From positions 3,968,001-4,032,000 of the forward strand of contig NC_009436.1 of the NCBI RefSeq assembly GCF_000016325.1: a DNA stretch of 64,000 nucleotides. Reading direction: 5' to 3'. Of the stretch, positions 10,689-24,200 are shown piece after piece; position 1 is the first letter of the stretch; the number at the start of each line of letters is the position of its first letter. Below the pieces are notes generated by a model. The model was not told the DNA's origin. It made no database searches and was given only the letters and a program-made list of their open reading frames with translations. The DNA comes from Enterobacter sp. 638 (GTDB lineage: Bacteria; Pseudomonadota; Gammaproteobacteria; Enterobacterales; Enterobacteriaceae). Made by a program: the position numbers and the translations under genes.

Positions 10689-10704
10689 ATGACTGAGGGT
10701 TCGA

Positions 10705-11985
<1,281 letters not shown>

Positions 11986-12023
11986 TTTGCATAAAAATTC
12001 ATTTACATGCATAATGATGACAT
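11986..12023 (+). promoter_or_regulatory. Tandem ARG boxes upstream of argR
   Basis: Two 18-bp ARG-box-like palindromes: 11986-12003 (TTTGCATAAAAATTCATT, strong) and 12006-12023 (CATGCATAATGATGACAT, weaker), about 20 bp centre to centre. That phasing fits one ArgR hexamer on one helix face. They sit 25-60 bp before argR ATG, so argR is probably autorepressed with arginine, as in E. coli. Confidence 0.85.
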
Positions 12024-12045
12024 TCCATCGTCCTGAACAGGGTGA

Positions 12046-12519
<474 letters not shown>

Positions 12520-12893
12520 ACCGCATCCCTGCTGTCAATGCAGCGGGGAACCTTCTGCCCCTGCCCCATTCCACACCATATTGTTTTGCCCTTCTATTTT
12601 GCAATTAGTGCTTTATCCTGCTGTTTTTCATTCATCCAGTGAATACCAAATCAACAAAGCGCACAAAAAATCAAAAACCCATATCTCACTGATTTCATTG
12701 CATTTATAAAATAAAATGTCGATTATTTAACCATTTATATTCATTTTGGTTATATCTATTCAGCTATTTAACACCTAATTACATAGGAAACCATTAGCAT
12801 GATATTAATATTTAGCGTGACTAGTGTATACTTGATTTTGTGATGAGGGTCACGAAACGAAAGACCCCAATAAATTCGACGAGGTAAAGAATT
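12520..12893 (+). promoter_or_regulatory. argR-yhcN intergenic region with a CRP-like site
   Basis: 374 bp, strongly AT-rich in its middle. A weak hairpin (CCCTGCTG/GCAGCGGGG) follows argR. A TATACT hexamer at 12827-12832 is a plausible yhcN -10. At 12839-12854 lies TGTGA-TGAGGG-TCACG, one mismatch from the CRP core, placed just downstream of that -10, so binding would be expected to repress. No open reading frame is supported. Confidence 0.5.
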
Positions 12894-13157
12894 ATGAAAA
12901 TCAAATCAACTGTAGCAGCACTGAGCGTTATGTCTGTCCTGTCATTCGGTGCTTTCGCCGCCGACTCTATTAATGCGGATCAGGCACAATCCCGTCAGGC
13001 GATGGGCACCGTTTCAGTCGGCGCTATCGGGACTTCTCCGATGGATATGCATGAAATGCTGAACAAAAAAGCGCAAGAGCAAGGTGCATCATCTTATCGC
13101 GTGATCGAAGCGCGTTCAGGCGATCACTGGCATGCGACTGCTGAACTGTACAAATAA
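12894..13157 (+). CDS. yhcN: YhcN family periplasmic stress protein, copy 1
   Basis: 87 residues with a Sec signal (1-22, cleaved after AFA) and one YdgH/BhsA/McbA-like (DUF1471) domain ending in the family signature DHWHATAELYK. It matches E. coli YhcN in length and most positions. YhcN responds to acid and peroxide stress in E. coli; molecular function is unknown. A GAGGTAAAG Shine-Dalgarno precedes ATG. A related gene follows 107 bp downstream. Confidence 0.93.
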   Translation: MKIKSTVAALSVMSVLSFGAFAADSINADQAQSRQAMGTVSVGAIGTSPMDMHEMLNKKAQEQGASSYRVIEARSGDHWHATAELYK

Positions 13158-13264
13158 ATTCAGCCCATACCGAACACTGTAATTATCGACTCAGCGGCAC
13201 CAGGCATAAAAAAAGCAGTTTAATCCTTCTGGCCGTTGAGAAAACGTTATTGAGGAAAATGACT

Positions 13265-13531
13265 ATGAAAACCAAATTAATCATCGCAACCCTTGGCTTA
13301 GCTTCCGTTCTCTCCTTCGGTGCCAGCGCTGCTGCACACCTGGTGAATTCAGACGAAGCGCAGAATCTGCAATCAATGGGTAGCGTATCGGTCACCGCCA
13401 TTGGGGGCGCCCCAATGGATATTCGTCAGAAACTGGCAGCTAAAGCTGAGAAAGCCGGTGCCAGCAGCTATCGCGTGACTGAGTTAACTCAGGGCGATCA
13501 CTGGCACGCAACGGCTGAGCTGTACAAATAA
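13265..13531 (+). CDS. YhcN family periplasmic protein, copy 2 (tandem paralogue)
   Basis: 88 residues: signal peptide (about 1-22, ASA-A) and a DUF1471 domain ending DHWHATAELYK exactly as in copy 1. About half the mature residues agree with copy 1, so the duplication is not recent. ATG at 13265 is chosen because AGGA lies 9 bases upstream; the ATG two codons earlier is too close. A strong terminator follows. Role likely in surface or stress physiology by family only. Confidence 0.88.
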   Translation: MKTKLIIATLGLASVLSFGASAAAHLVNSDEAQNLQSMGSVSVTAIGGAPMDIRQKLAAKAEKAGASSYRVTELTQGDHWHATAELYK

Positions 13532-13560
13532 ACCCTCGTCGTATCTCATCATACGACTTG

Positions 13561-13588
13561 CCCCTGACACGTTGTCAGGGGCTTTTTT
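13561..13588 (+). terminator. Terminator after the yhcN pair
   Basis: CCCCTGACA-CGT-TGTCAGGGG hairpin followed by CTTTTTTA; lies 29 bp after the copy 2 stop. Confidence 0.92.
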
Positions 13589-13595
13589 ATGCCCA

Positions 13596-13871
13596 TCAGG
13601 AAGGCCGAACGTTAAAGCGTAACTGCCCCTGCAGCTCTTCTTCCGCTTCATCAAACAGCAGAATCAATGCGCCAAACCGTCGACGGAGTTTCTCCGGCAG
13701 ATGGGTAAACTCGATCTCCAGCGGCATGGGCAATCCCCCGCTAACAATCACATCCCATAACGAATCCAGATTCGTGACTTTATCCCGCTCAAGTCCAAAA
13801 GTGCGTGAAAATTCATGCCAGAAGTCTTCCTGACTGTCGATTTCATCAAAATCAAACGTGTAGATATTCAT
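13596..13871 (-). CDS. yhcO: Barstar-family protein YhcO
   Basis: 91 residues starting [21 protein letters not shown]; matches E. coli YhcO (90 aa) and the barstar fold (ribonuclease inhibitor-like). No barnase-like toxin is visible nearby, so an antitoxin role is only a family inference. ATG at 13871 is taken from the E. coli alignment; the reading frame extends further upstream without homology. It lies 47 bp downstream of the aldehyde dehydrogenase stop on the same strand. Confidence 0.9.
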   Translation of the reverse strand: MNIYTFDFDEIDSQEDFWHEFSRTFGLERDKVTNLDSLWDVIVSGGLPMPLEIEFTHLPEKLRRRFGALILLFDEAEEELQGQLRFNVRPS

Positions 13872-13918
13872 TGCCGCCACCCCGTCCAGACAGACGACTT
13901 CCGCCGCCCTGACGCTGA

Positions 13919-15373
13919 TTATAATCCCCCGATATGCAGGGTTTTGACTTCCAGAAATTCCTCTAGCCCCAGCACCGATCCCTCGCGGCCCAGCCCTGAC
14001 TCTTTCACACCGCCAAACGGCCCCAGCTCGGTTGAGACGGCGCATTCATTGATGCCAATCATGCCGCTTTCAATCGCCTGCGAGACGCGGAAAACCCGCT
14101 GCAGGTTTTGCGTATAGAAGTAAGCGGCCAGACCAAACGGCGTATTATTCGCACGCTGAATAACTTCTTCCTCAGAGGTAAAACGGAAGCACGCTGCAAC
14201 GGGGCCAAACGTCTCTTCTTCGGCAAGTTTCATCCCTTCGTGACAATCGCCAAGCACGGTCGGGAGCCAGAAATTGCCGCCCAACGCATGCGGTTTCCCC
14301 CCCGCCAGCACGGTTGCGCCTTTCGCGACGGCATCCTCGACGTGTTCACGCACTTTTTTGACGGCGGAAGGTTCAATTAATGGACCCACAATGACGCCCT
14401 CTTCCTGACCGTTCCCCACTTTCAGCGTCTCAACCGCTTCGGCGAGTTTTGTCACGAAGGTATCGTAGACAGTTTCCTGGATATAGAAGCGGTTCACGCT
14501 AACGCACACCTGCCCCGCGTTACGGAATTTATTGGCAATCGCGCCTTTCACAGCTGCATCGATGTCGGCATCGTCAAAGACGATGTAAGGCGCATTGCCG
14601 CCCAGCTCCATCGACACCTTTTTCATGGTTTCCGCAGCGTTACGCATGAGGGTTTTGCCCACCTCGGTAGAGCCGGTAAACGAGATTTTACGCACCTCGT
14701 GACTGGCCATAATCGCGTCGCTGATTTCATGGGTATTTCCCGCCACCGCATTAAGCACGCCATCCGGAACACCGGCTTTTTTCGCCAGCGTTAACAGGGC
14801 GAACGCGCTAAGCGGAGTATTGTTGGCGGGTTTAATGACCCCGGTACAGCCTGCAGCGAGTGCCGGACCGAGCTTGCGGGTCAGCATCGCCATTGGGAAA
14901 TTCCACGGCGTGATTGCCGCCACGACGCCGATCGGCTCACGGGTTGCCAGAATGCGGGAGCCCGGTTTTACGGGCGGGATAATCTCGCCGTTGGCGCGTT
15001 TTGCCTGCTCAGCAAACCACTGAATAAAACTAGCGGCATATTCCACTTCGCCCTCTGCCTCTTTTAAGGGTTTGCCCTGTTCCGTGGTCATCAGCTGTCC
15101 GAGCCAGCGTTTATTCTCGATAATTAATTCATACCAACGATACAGGATCGCCGAACGCTCTTTCGCCGTTTTGGCACGCCATTCAGGAAAAGCGCGACTG
15201 GCTGCCGCGATGGCTTCTTCGGTCTCTTTTTTACCCGCCTTCGCCACTTTCGCGACCACTTCACCCGTTGCCGGGTTGAGCACATCAAAGGTGGTGTCCA
15301 GCGTTTTCCACACGCCATCGACCAGATAGCCGGTCTGGAAAAGCGCATTATCCTGAAGAGTCTGGGTGGTCAT
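13919..15373 (-). CDS. NAD(P)-dependent succinate-semialdehyde dehydrogenase-like aldehyde dehydrogenase
   Basis: 484 residues of the GabD/SSADH branch. Cofactor segment TPWNFP (155-160), KPA (181-183), FTGSTEVG (232-239); general base E256 (ELGG) and catalytic C290 (GQVC) are present, so it should be active on small aldehydes, perhaps succinate semialdehyde. GabD of E. coli has a second Cys two residues after the catalytic one; here that position is Ser. ATG at 15373 has a perfect AGGAGG Shine-Dalgarno. Not in this position in E. coli K-12, where yhcO adjoins aaeB. Substrate uncertain. Confidence 0.85.
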   Translation of the reverse strand: MTTQTLQDNALFQTGYLVDGVWKTLDTTFDVLNPATGEVVAKVAKAGKKETEEAIAAASRAFPEWRAKTAKERSAILYRWYELIIENKRWLGQLMTTEQGKPLKEAEGEVEYAASFIQWFAEQAKRANGEIIPPVKPGSRILATREPIGVVAAITPWNFPMAMLTRKLGPALAAGCTGVIKPANNTPLSAFALLTLAKKAGVPDGVLNAVAGNTHEISDAIMASHEVRKISFTGSTEVGKTLMRNAAETMKKVSMELGGNAPYIVFDDADIDAAVKGAIANKFRNAGQVCVSVNRFYIQETVYDTFVTKLAEAVETLKVGNGQEEGVIVGPLIEPSAVKKVREHVEDAVAKGATVLAGGKPHALGGNFWLPTVLGDCHEGMKLAEEETFGPVAACFRFTSEEEVIQRANNTPFGLAAYFYTQNLQRVFRVSQAIESGMIGINECAVSTELGPFGGVKESGLGREGSVLGLEEFLEVKTLHIGGL

Positions 15374-15422
15374 GTGTCCTCCTGATCTGGGTTTAAGAAC
15401 CTGCCAGATTAAGTATAGCCAC

Positions 15423-15455
15423 AAAAAAACCGACGCTTTTTGGCGTCGGTTTTTT
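15423..15455 (-). terminator. Terminator of aaeXAB
   Basis: AAACCGACGC/GCGTCGGTTT stem flanked by A and T runs, 6 bp after the aaeB stop. It separates the efflux operon from the aldehyde dehydrogenase gene, so the latter needs its own promoter or read-through. Confidence 0.9.
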
Positions 15456-15461
15456 CGGTCT

Positions 15462-17429
15462 TTAGCTATCGGTCAGGGCATTTTGATAGCGATGGAGGAC
15501 TTCCGTTAGCCGTCGAACCGGTTCCGTCACCTGCGGGGGAGCTTCCCAGACGCGCAGTTTCTCCTGATACACGTTTAGCTCCTCCAGTAACTGACTAAAG
15601 TAGCGACGGCGTTTGTCATCGCTGGAAGCCGAAATAACGCGATCGGCCGTGTGGCGAAGCTGGCGGTGAAACGCTGACAAATCATCATTGATGGGCACCG
15701 GCGCATTTCGCAGCCGCTGATGGGCGATGATCATTGTCAGCGCCAGGCGAAATTTAGCAACATCGCCGGGGAATTTCGTCAGCAGTAAAAAAAGCTGCTG
15801 ATATAGCGCGGGCAGATGATTTTCTTTGCGACGCGCGGTGTTGGTCGTCATCGCGGAAACGGCCGCGGAAACAAACTGGTTCAGCAGCACACGTCCGGTG
15901 CGCGCCTGAGAATTATCGCGCACCAGCAGAATCACCATCATCGCCAGGAAGCAGCCCACCAACTGACCTAACGCACTGTCGAGGAACTGGCTAAAGTGAA
16001 ACGTCATCGGGTTATCCAGCACCAGAATATTGATGGTACTGGCCAGCGCACCGAGCGAACCCAGCCGACGTTTCTGCACTTCAATCCCGATAAAGAACGC
16101 CAGCACCGCCAGACTGATACAGAGCAATAGCATGCTTTGCTGAGTCGACGGGAGCACCACCAGGAAGTAGAACGCGCCGATGGGTAGCGCAGCGATAGCG
16201 CCGTAAAGGAAGTCAATCGCCACCATGCGTGGATTCGGCAGCCGCATCGCCAGCGAGGTGACAACGGCAATCATCACCATTGCCCCCGTCCCTGATGTCC
16301 AGCCGGTCCAGAGCCAGAATAAAGCGCCGAGCATACAGGCCAGCGTAGTACGCCAAAAGTTGACCATGGCATGGTGGCGCTCGGCCGATTCGGGCTTGAT
16401 AACCACTTCGCTCTGTAAAACGTCTTCTTCGATGGCGCTGATTTTGGTGTTACTCACCACGCCGCGCTTGAGCAGCAGAAAACGCGTCGCCGCGCCGACC
16501 CAGGTGTAAATCGTCACCGGCGTATCGTGCTCGCCGGTCCAGGCCATCACCCGCCGCATGCGTTTGAGCTGTCGATGCACATCCTGCACCGTTTCGACTG
16601 GCGCCTCGAACAGCTCGCGAAACGTATCCGTGACCACCTCAGGACGGGTGTTCTGGATAAGAAAGGTTTCGCACGCCTGGGTGATCAGCGTTAATGACAC
16701 CGTATTGATGGCTTTCAGGCGTCGATTAGCACGTGACCAGCGCGAAGATTCCATATTGAGGTTGCTGCGCATCCCTTCCAGCGCAGCGGTACGCCGCACA
16801 AGCGCCCCCCAGGCATTGTCCATCTCCGCACTGTCGCCATGCTTTATGCACAGCTGCATGAGCTGGTACTGGGCAACAATCATGGCGTCCAGTTCACGGT
16901 CGACTTCTTGTTTAATGGATCGCGGCGAGAAAAGCAGATCGGCAACGATCGCGCAGACGATACCAATCACGATTTCGCTGCAACGTTCGACGGCAAACTG
17001 CGGGGCCAGTAAAGGTTCGGCCTGAATCGTAATCACAATGATCAGGGCGGTGTAGCCCGACAGCCCCCAGGCATACGAGTTTTCCACTTTCACCAGCGAA
17101 GAAACCCACGTGCAAAAACCGGCCCACACACAACACACCATCAGCATCAGCAGCGGCGAACGAATCATTGTAATAATGATAACCAGCGCGGCCGCACAGC
17201 CAATAAAAGTCCCGACGATACGTAGCATGCCGCGATAGCGGATGGCCCCGGAATAGGGTTCCCCCCCGGCGGCAAACGCCGGACCGGCCGCAACAAGCGC
17301 CGCTGTCAGCACAGCCCAGCGCGGTGTCTCCAGCTGAAAGTGGAAGCCCACAAACAGTGCCAGGACGATGGCGAATGCCAGCTTAACGGCGAAGCGAAGG
17401 TGCTGGCTGGCGATGGTAAAAATACCCAT
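15462..17429 (-). CDS. aaeB: p-Hydroxybenzoic acid efflux pump, inner-membrane subunit AaeB
   Basis: 655 residues, equal to E. coli AaeB, of the aromatic acid exporter (fusaric acid resistance-like) family. Two membrane blocks of about five helices each (residues ~10-170 and ~365-510) alternate with cytoplasmic domains. With AaeA it exports hydroxylated aromatic carboxylic acids. Its start is 5 bp after the aaeA stop. Confidence 0.96.
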   Translation of the reverse strand: MGIFTIASQHLRFAVKLAFAIVLALFVGFHFQLETPRWAVLTAALVAAGPAFAAGGEPYSGAIRYRGMLRIVGTFIGCAAALVIIITMIRSPLLMLMVCCVWAGFCTWVSSLVKVENSYAWGLSGYTALIIVITIQAEPLLAPQFAVERCSEIVIGIVCAIVADLLFSPRSIKQEVDRELDAMIVAQYQLMQLCIKHGDSAEMDNAWGALVRRTAALEGMRSNLNMESSRWSRANRRLKAINTVSLTLITQACETFLIQNTRPEVVTDTFRELFEAPVETVQDVHRQLKRMRRVMAWTGEHDTPVTIYTWVGAATRFLLLKRGVVSNTKISAIEEDVLQSEVVIKPESAERHHAMVNFWRTTLACMLGALFWLWTGWTSGTGAMVMIAVVTSLAMRLPNPRMVAIDFLYGAIAALPIGAFYFLVVLPSTQQSMLLLCISLAVLAFFIGIEVQKRRLGSLGALASTINILVLDNPMTFHFSQFLDSALGQLVGCFLAMMVILLVRDNSQARTGRVLLNQFVSAAVSAMTTNTARRKENHLPALYQQLFLLLTKFPGDVAKFRLALTMIIAHQRLRNAPVPINDDLSAFHRQLRHTADRVISASSDDKRRRYFSQLLEELNVYQEKLRVWEAPPQVTEPVRRLTEVLHRYQNALTDS

Positions 17430-17434
17430 CGTGA

Positions 17435-18367
17435 TTACCCAAACTCACGCAGGCGATGCGCGATTTTACGGAACAGAGAGTCATTGCTGGCATTGCGGTC
17501 TTTCTCGCCAGTAATGACTACCGTCGCCGTAGTCCCGGCGGGCCACAGATTTCCCTGCTCGTCATCCAGGCGAATGCGCACCGGCACACGCTGCGCCAGG
17601 CGCACCCATTCTAAATTGGAATCCACCGTCGCCATGCCTTTGCTGTCGCGAGTGGCGCTGGAGTTGGTGACGCCCGCGGCAATGCTGTCCACCGTGCCTT
17701 TCAGCACTCGGTTGCTGCCAAGCGGCGTGATTTCAGCGCGATACCCTGGGCGGACGCCCTCAAGCTTGGTCTCTTCCATATAAGCCAGAACGTAGAAGGA
17801 GTGCTGTTTGACCAACGCCACTGCCGTTGAGCCGCGCGTAATAAACTCGCCCGTGTAGACGTTGAGGTTTGTCACCCAGCCATCCGAGGGCGCGCGGATG
17901 ACAGTGCGTTCCAGATCCAGTTTCGCCAGATCGCGGGTGGCTTCTGCTTTTGCCAACTGATGAAGAACGGTTTGCAGCAGGTTATTCGACTGATCAATCT
18001 CTTCGCGAGACATCGCCTGAATGCCTAACTTGTTGCGACGCCCCGCCTCACGACGCTTTTCCGTGGTGAGCGCCTGATAATAGGCCACGTCTGCTTCTGA
18101 CTCTTCTAATGCTTTCTGATAACGCGGCTGGTCAATCGTAAAGAGAACCTGATCTTTTTTGACCAGCTGATTATCACGCACGTTGACCGCTGTAATGAGG
18201 CCCGCCACATCAGGCGCAATCGCCACGATATCCGCGCTAAAGCGTGCATCACGAGTCCAGGGTGATTCGGTATAAAATACCCATGCGCGCGAGATGGCGA
18301 TAAAGGCCAGAATAACCAGCGCCACAGTAATGGCAGTACGGGAGATATTTCTTGTTAGTGTTTTCAC
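17435..18367 (-). CDS. aaeA: p-Hydroxybenzoic acid efflux pump, membrane-fusion subunit AaeA
   Basis: 310 residues, equal to E. coli AaeA. One N-terminal membrane helix (about 11-30), then a lipoyl/barrel-sandwich and alpha-helical hairpin arrangement typical of HlyD-type periplasmic adaptors. I use the GTG at 18367 (VKTLTRN...), which has GAGG five bases upstream and aligns with E. coli; a TTG further upstream would overlap aaeX. It starts 7 bp after aaeX. Confidence 0.94.
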   Translation of the reverse strand: MKTLTRNISRTAITVALVILAFIAISRAWVFYTESPWTRDARFSADIVAIAPDVAGLITAVNVRDNQLVKKDQVLFTIDQPRYQKALEESEADVAYYQALTTEKRREAGRRNKLGIQAMSREEIDQSNNLLQTVLHQLAKAEATRDLAKLDLERTVIRAPSDGWVTNLNVYTGEFITRGSTAVALVKQHSFYVLAYMEETKLEGVRPGYRAEITPLGSNRVLKGTVDSIAAGVTNSSATRDSKGMATVDSNLEWVRLAQRVPVRIRLDDEQGNLWPAGTTATVVITGEKDRNASNDSLFRKIAHRLREFG

Positions 18368-18374
18368 ATCTACC

Positions 18375-18578
18375 TCAGACAAACATGCGCGATATTAAGT
18401 AGAAAAGGCAGCAATACAGCGCGGTATTAAACAATGCAGGGTGCCAGACAAAATCGTAGATACCGGTCGGGGCCAGCAGCTTACGCACCAGCCAGAAAAT
18501 CGCCAGTGATAAAATCAGTTCGAAAAAAATCGGTGGGAAGGACAGACCAAACACCACGAAAACGGGAAACAGACTCAT
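18375..18578 (-). CDS. aaeX: Small membrane protein AaeX
   Basis: 67 residues, almost identical to E. coli AaeX, with two hydrophobic helices (about 5-32 and 46-66). First gene of aaeXAB; its biochemical role is not known. The operon is induced by aromatic acids through AaeR in E. coli. Confidence 0.95.
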   Translation of the reverse strand: MSLFPVFVVFGLSFPPIFFELILSLAIFWLVRKLLAPTGIYDFVWHPALFNTALYCCLFYLISRMFV

Positions 18579-18724
18579 GTTGACCTTGATTATAGTGCGA
18601 GCAGGCGACTGAATTTTTTTACGCTCACGCCATCGCAGTAGGCAAGAAAAGCCGGGCGGGAATGGCGAAGCCGTTAACTCATTAATAATATTTTAACGTA
18701 ACTGTTATGCTGTTATCTATAATA

Positions 18725-18740
18725 TGTGATCTAAATCACT
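18725..18740. promoter_or_regulatory. CRP-like site in the aaeX-aaeR divergent region
   Basis: TGTGA-TCTAAA-TCACT, one mismatch from the CRP core, with matching A/T flanks. A TATAAT hexamer at 18718-18723 (plausible aaeR -10) lies directly before it. The site centre is 26 bp before aaeR ATG, and about 154 bp before aaeX ATG, so the same site could repress aaeR and help aaeX. AaeR sites were not mapped. Confidence 0.6.
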
Positions 18741-18758
18741 TTTAAGCCAGAGTGAACA

Positions 18759-19685
18759 ATGGAACGTTTAAAGCGCATGTCCGTCTTTGCCAAAGTCGTC
18801 GAATTTGGCTCTTTTACCGCTGCTGCAAGGCAGCTGCAGATGAGTGTGTCATCCATCAGCCAGACGGTGTCAAAACTGGAAGATGAACTTCAGGTCAAAC
18901 TGCTAAACCGCAGCACCCGTAGTATTGGGCTGACGGAGGCCGGTAAAATTTATTATCAAGGCTGTCGGCGCATGCTGCATGAAGTTCAGGATGTGCATGA
19001 ACAACTTTATGCCTTTAACAACACCCCTATCGGCACGCTGCGCATCGGGTGTTCTTCAACTATGGCACAAAATGTCCTCGCCGGTATGACCGCGGAAATG
19101 CTGAAAGAGTACCCAGGGCTGACGGTGAATTTAGTCACCGGGATCCCGGCACCGGACCTGATTGCTGACGGGCTGGACGTCGTGATCCGCGTCGGTGCGC
19201 TCCAGGATTCGAGCCTTTTCTCCCGTCGACTGGGCAGTATGCCTATGGTCGTCTGTGCCTCAAAAAATTATCTGTTGCAATTTGGTGTCCCGGAAAAACC
19301 TGCGGATCTGAGCAATCATTCATGGCTGGAATACAGCGTGCGGCCGGACAGCGAGTTTGAGCTGATCGCACCAGAAGGCCTGTCAACCAAACTGCTGCCG
19401 CAGGGACGGTTTGTGACCAACGATCCGATGACTATTTCTCGCTGGCTGGTGGCCGGTGCGGGGATCGCATACGTACCGCTGATGTGGGTGATCAATGAGA
19501 TCAACAGCGGTGAACTGGAGATCCTGTTCCCGCGTTATCAGTCGGATCCGCGCCCGGTCTACGCGCTGTACACCGAAAAGGACAAGCTGCCGCTGAAGGT
19601 TCAGGTGTGCATTAACTATCTGACGGATTATTTTGTGGAAGTGGCGGAGTTGTATCAGGGAATGCGAGGGCGAAGAAAAGAGTAA
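18759..19685 (+). CDS. aaeR: LysR-type activator of aromatic acid efflux, AaeR
   Basis: 308 residues. LysR winged helix-turn-helix at residues 3-62 (SFTAAARQLQMSVSSISQTVSKLEDEL), then the periplasmic-binding-like effector domain. AaeR activates aaeXAB when aromatic carboxylic acids are present in E. coli. Divergent from its target operon, 180 bp between starts, the usual LysR layout. Confidence 0.95.
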   Translation: MERLKRMSVFAKVVEFGSFTAAARQLQMSVSSISQTVSKLEDELQVKLLNRSTRSIGLTEAGKIYYQGCRRMLHEVQDVHEQLYAFNNTPIGTLRIGCSSTMAQNVLAGMTAEMLKEYPGLTVNLVTGIPAPDLIADGLDVVIRVGALQDSSLFSRRLGSMPMVVCASKNYLLQFGVPEKPADLSNHSWLEYSVRPDSEFELIAPEGLSTKLLPQGRFVTNDPMTISRWLVAGAGIAYVPLMWVINEINSGELEILFPRYQSDPRPVYALYTEKDKLPLKVQVCINYLTDYFVEVAELYQGMRGRRKE

Positions 19686-19709
19686 TAAAATGCCCTCCGT
19701 AGAGGGCAT
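19685..19709 (-). terminator. Hairpin between aaeR and tldD
   Basis: ATGCCCTC-CGTA-GAGGGCAT, with TTTTATTA on the minus strand after it; sits 13 bp past the tldD stop and may serve both convergent genes. Confidence 0.75.
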
Positions 19710-19722
19710 GTTCAATCAACAA

Positions 19723-21213
<1,491 letters not shown>

Positions 21214-21255
21214 TCAATATAAATGAGAGTGAGGCAATATATCGCCCGCGTCAAA

Positions 21256-24200
21256 TCATTGCTGTGCATCTTTGCGGGGCTGGCGAAGCACCTCGTTAAT
21301 CTGTGGTTTATCCACTGGGCCGGTAATTCGATAGCGTAGAATCGAGACTTTGCCCCACAGAGGTCCCAACACCTTACTGGCGGCGAAGACCGCAGCCCCC
21401 ACAATCGGGTTAACCACAAACGCGGCTGCCACCCCGACGGTCGCGGAGATTTCAGGTGCGACCACCGCTTCCATATTCAACTCGCGACGCACCAGATCGA
21501 CAGAGCCTTTCATAGCGATATCCGCTTCCAGACCGTCCACCAGCGTGTCATCTGTATGTAGCACACCGTCTTTAATCCACGAGGTGCTGCGAATGGAATC
21601 GTAGTAGAACCCTTCGCTGAAGGTGTCGCTAAAGTCAAAGCGCAGTTTACGCAGCAGTGCATCAAAGCTCAGCAGACGCAATATCTGTCCAGCGTGCCCG
21701 GTGCTGACATCGGCGATTTCACCTTTGCCGAGATTAACTTTCAGGATGCCGTTTAGCGACGATTCGTCCGGTTTCCACGGCTGGGCGCGCCAGTGCAAAT
21801 CGTAATTGGCATCAAAAGAGGAGCCTCTCACCGGCGTGCTGACGCCAAAGAAATCAAAGGCGCTATCCAGTTTGCTTCCCTTGATCTGACCTTTCAGGGA
21901 CGTGCGCTGTTCGCCAGGACCATTCACCCACTGACCATCAGCCGTTAAACGCCCAAAGCCCGTGTCGATGAGGCCTCCGGAGAGGCTCAGCGTATTGCCC
22001 GCGATCGCAAAGTCACCGTCAATGCGGCCATATTTTTGCCCCATCAGCCAGCACTCAGCGCAGCGCAACTGCAGATCCGGCCAGCCACTGAAGTCCACTT
22101 TTGTCACTTCGGAGAGGGGCGCAGGTATGCTGGGATCTGCTTTTGGCGAAACCGTTGTCGGGTTGTAATAAAGATAACGAATCGCAGCCTGCCACGGCGC
22201 GTTGTCGCGCATCGTCAGCGTACCGTTGATCTCACGCCCCTGCGCGTCGACTTTCGAGCCGTTCACTGTCGGTTCAGAAACAATACTGAGATTATTCCAC
22301 TGCTGTCCGCCCAGCGTTAGCGCCGGGGTACGCACGGTCACTTTTTGCGGGAACTGGGCCGCGTCACCGACATTTTGCCCGACGCCGCGATTAAACATCG
22401 CCAGCCACTCCGCACCATCCAGCGCCGGTAAATTCAGCTCTACACCCGACTGCTCAGGCAGCGGCGGGATGGTGCGGCTGTCCGTCGTCCAGATGGCGCG
22501 ATCAAGCGTCAACTTACGACCCAGGAGCCAGCGGCTGTTGAAGTGGTTTTTAGCGTCAGCGTTACCGCTTAGCGCAAAACTGTTCAGATCGCCGTCGACG
22601 TTTATTTTCATCGGCAGCGCCTCGCCCGCACGCTTGTTGAGCGGAGCCGGTAAGTGACTGCTTACATTCTTGAGATCGCCGGTGATATCGACCTTATAGC
22701 GTGCGCCAGAATGATACGGCAGATCAATGCCCACTTTGCCATCCCACGACACCGAGCCATCAATCGACTCAGCGATAGGTTTTGGCAACACATCCATTTT
22801 TGACGGCTGCCAGTTGGCATTCATATTAACGGCCACCTGATACGCTTTCTCACCCTCTGTGGTTGAGAAATCCACGTTCAGCGGCTGATTAAACCAGCTC
22901 GCCTTTAGCGGTTCACTTTTCAAATTGCCGTTCACAAAGCTGAAATTCCCGCTCAGGTTTTTCAGCGTGCTATTGAGCGGCTTGATGAACAAGCTGTTGT
23001 TATTCAGCACGACGTCGCCTTGAGCGGTCGTCTTTTCACCATCCAGAGGGATATCAAGATGCAGGCGGGCCTTCACATCGCCATCAATCTGCAACTCTTT
23101 CAACGCCGCAGCCAAGGAATCGTCCAGCGGTGTCTCTTCAAAATACGGCCCAACGGCTTTACCCGGTCCGTTGATATCCGCGTCGATCAGCAGCTTTTCT
23201 TTGGAATAATCCGGGATCACAGCGGTGAGATTACTGGCCGTCACGCCGCCCAGCGCGACGCTGTCGGTTTTCATCCACAAGCCGTCATTGAGGAAATTCA
23301 GCTCAATATTCAGGTTTTTGAGCGCTGGCCAGTCGGGCTGGAAGGCAAACGTGGCGTTACGCAGCGGGACCAGAATCTGGAACTGGCCTTCGTTATGTTT
23401 GTAAGGGAAAAGACGCGGATTCCCGCCATACACCAGCGTGGCGTTATCGGCCTGTCCGCCCTGAATCGCGCCGCTCAGGTAGTCCACCAGCGCTTTACCC
23501 ATCAGATTTTCCGGGAAATAACGCCAGGCCTGGCCACCGTCATCAGTGCTGATCCCGGCAAGAATGCCCAGCCAGGGTTCGTCGCCTTCTGGCTGCAAAT
23601 AGCGGAAATTACCCGCCGCACGGACACCCGTGGCTTTCACATCAATGTCACGCCCATCCAGCTGAAAACCTTTATCGTTTTTCAGCCAGTTGAGCGTGGC
23701 AGACCCTTTTTCAATCTCCAGAGGCGCGCGGAAAACCGTTTCGTAAGGCATTTTAGCGTCATTCATTTGCACCGTGAGTCGGCCATTTTCAACGCCGCCC
23801 TCAAGCGTCCCAGAAAAGTGTTCTGTACCGGGCAGAAGCTTCCATTGCTTCCAGGAGAGATTTTTCCAGGATGCCTGGAATCGGGTCTTTTCTGTCGCCT
23901 GCAGGGGAATATCGAGCGCCAGCTTATCAATCTGCCCGCTCGGCTGCGTGGCTTGCCAGACATCGCCCAGTGAAGCGGATATTCGGTTGGCGATTGGGCG
24001 CAGGCCTTCGAGGTCAGCCAGCTCAAGATTACTCGCACGAATACGCAGTTCATCGCTGCGCTTATTATCAACGCCACCGACTTCCTGCTCAGGGATCCAC
24101 GCCATGGTTAACGCGCCACGCGGCCAGGCTTTGCCATCCATCGTAATGCGGGTATCAGGAATAGAGAATTGCCAGTTGGCCCCCTGACGCGTGACATGTG

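Noticed and set aside
13596..13871. Barstar-like yhcO as half of a toxin-antitoxin pair
   Set aside because: No barnase-like or other small toxin lies next to it; neighbours are metabolic and stress genes.
23020..23973. 317-codon open frame opposite yhdP
   Set aside because: Shadow of a long real gene; no recognisable domain.
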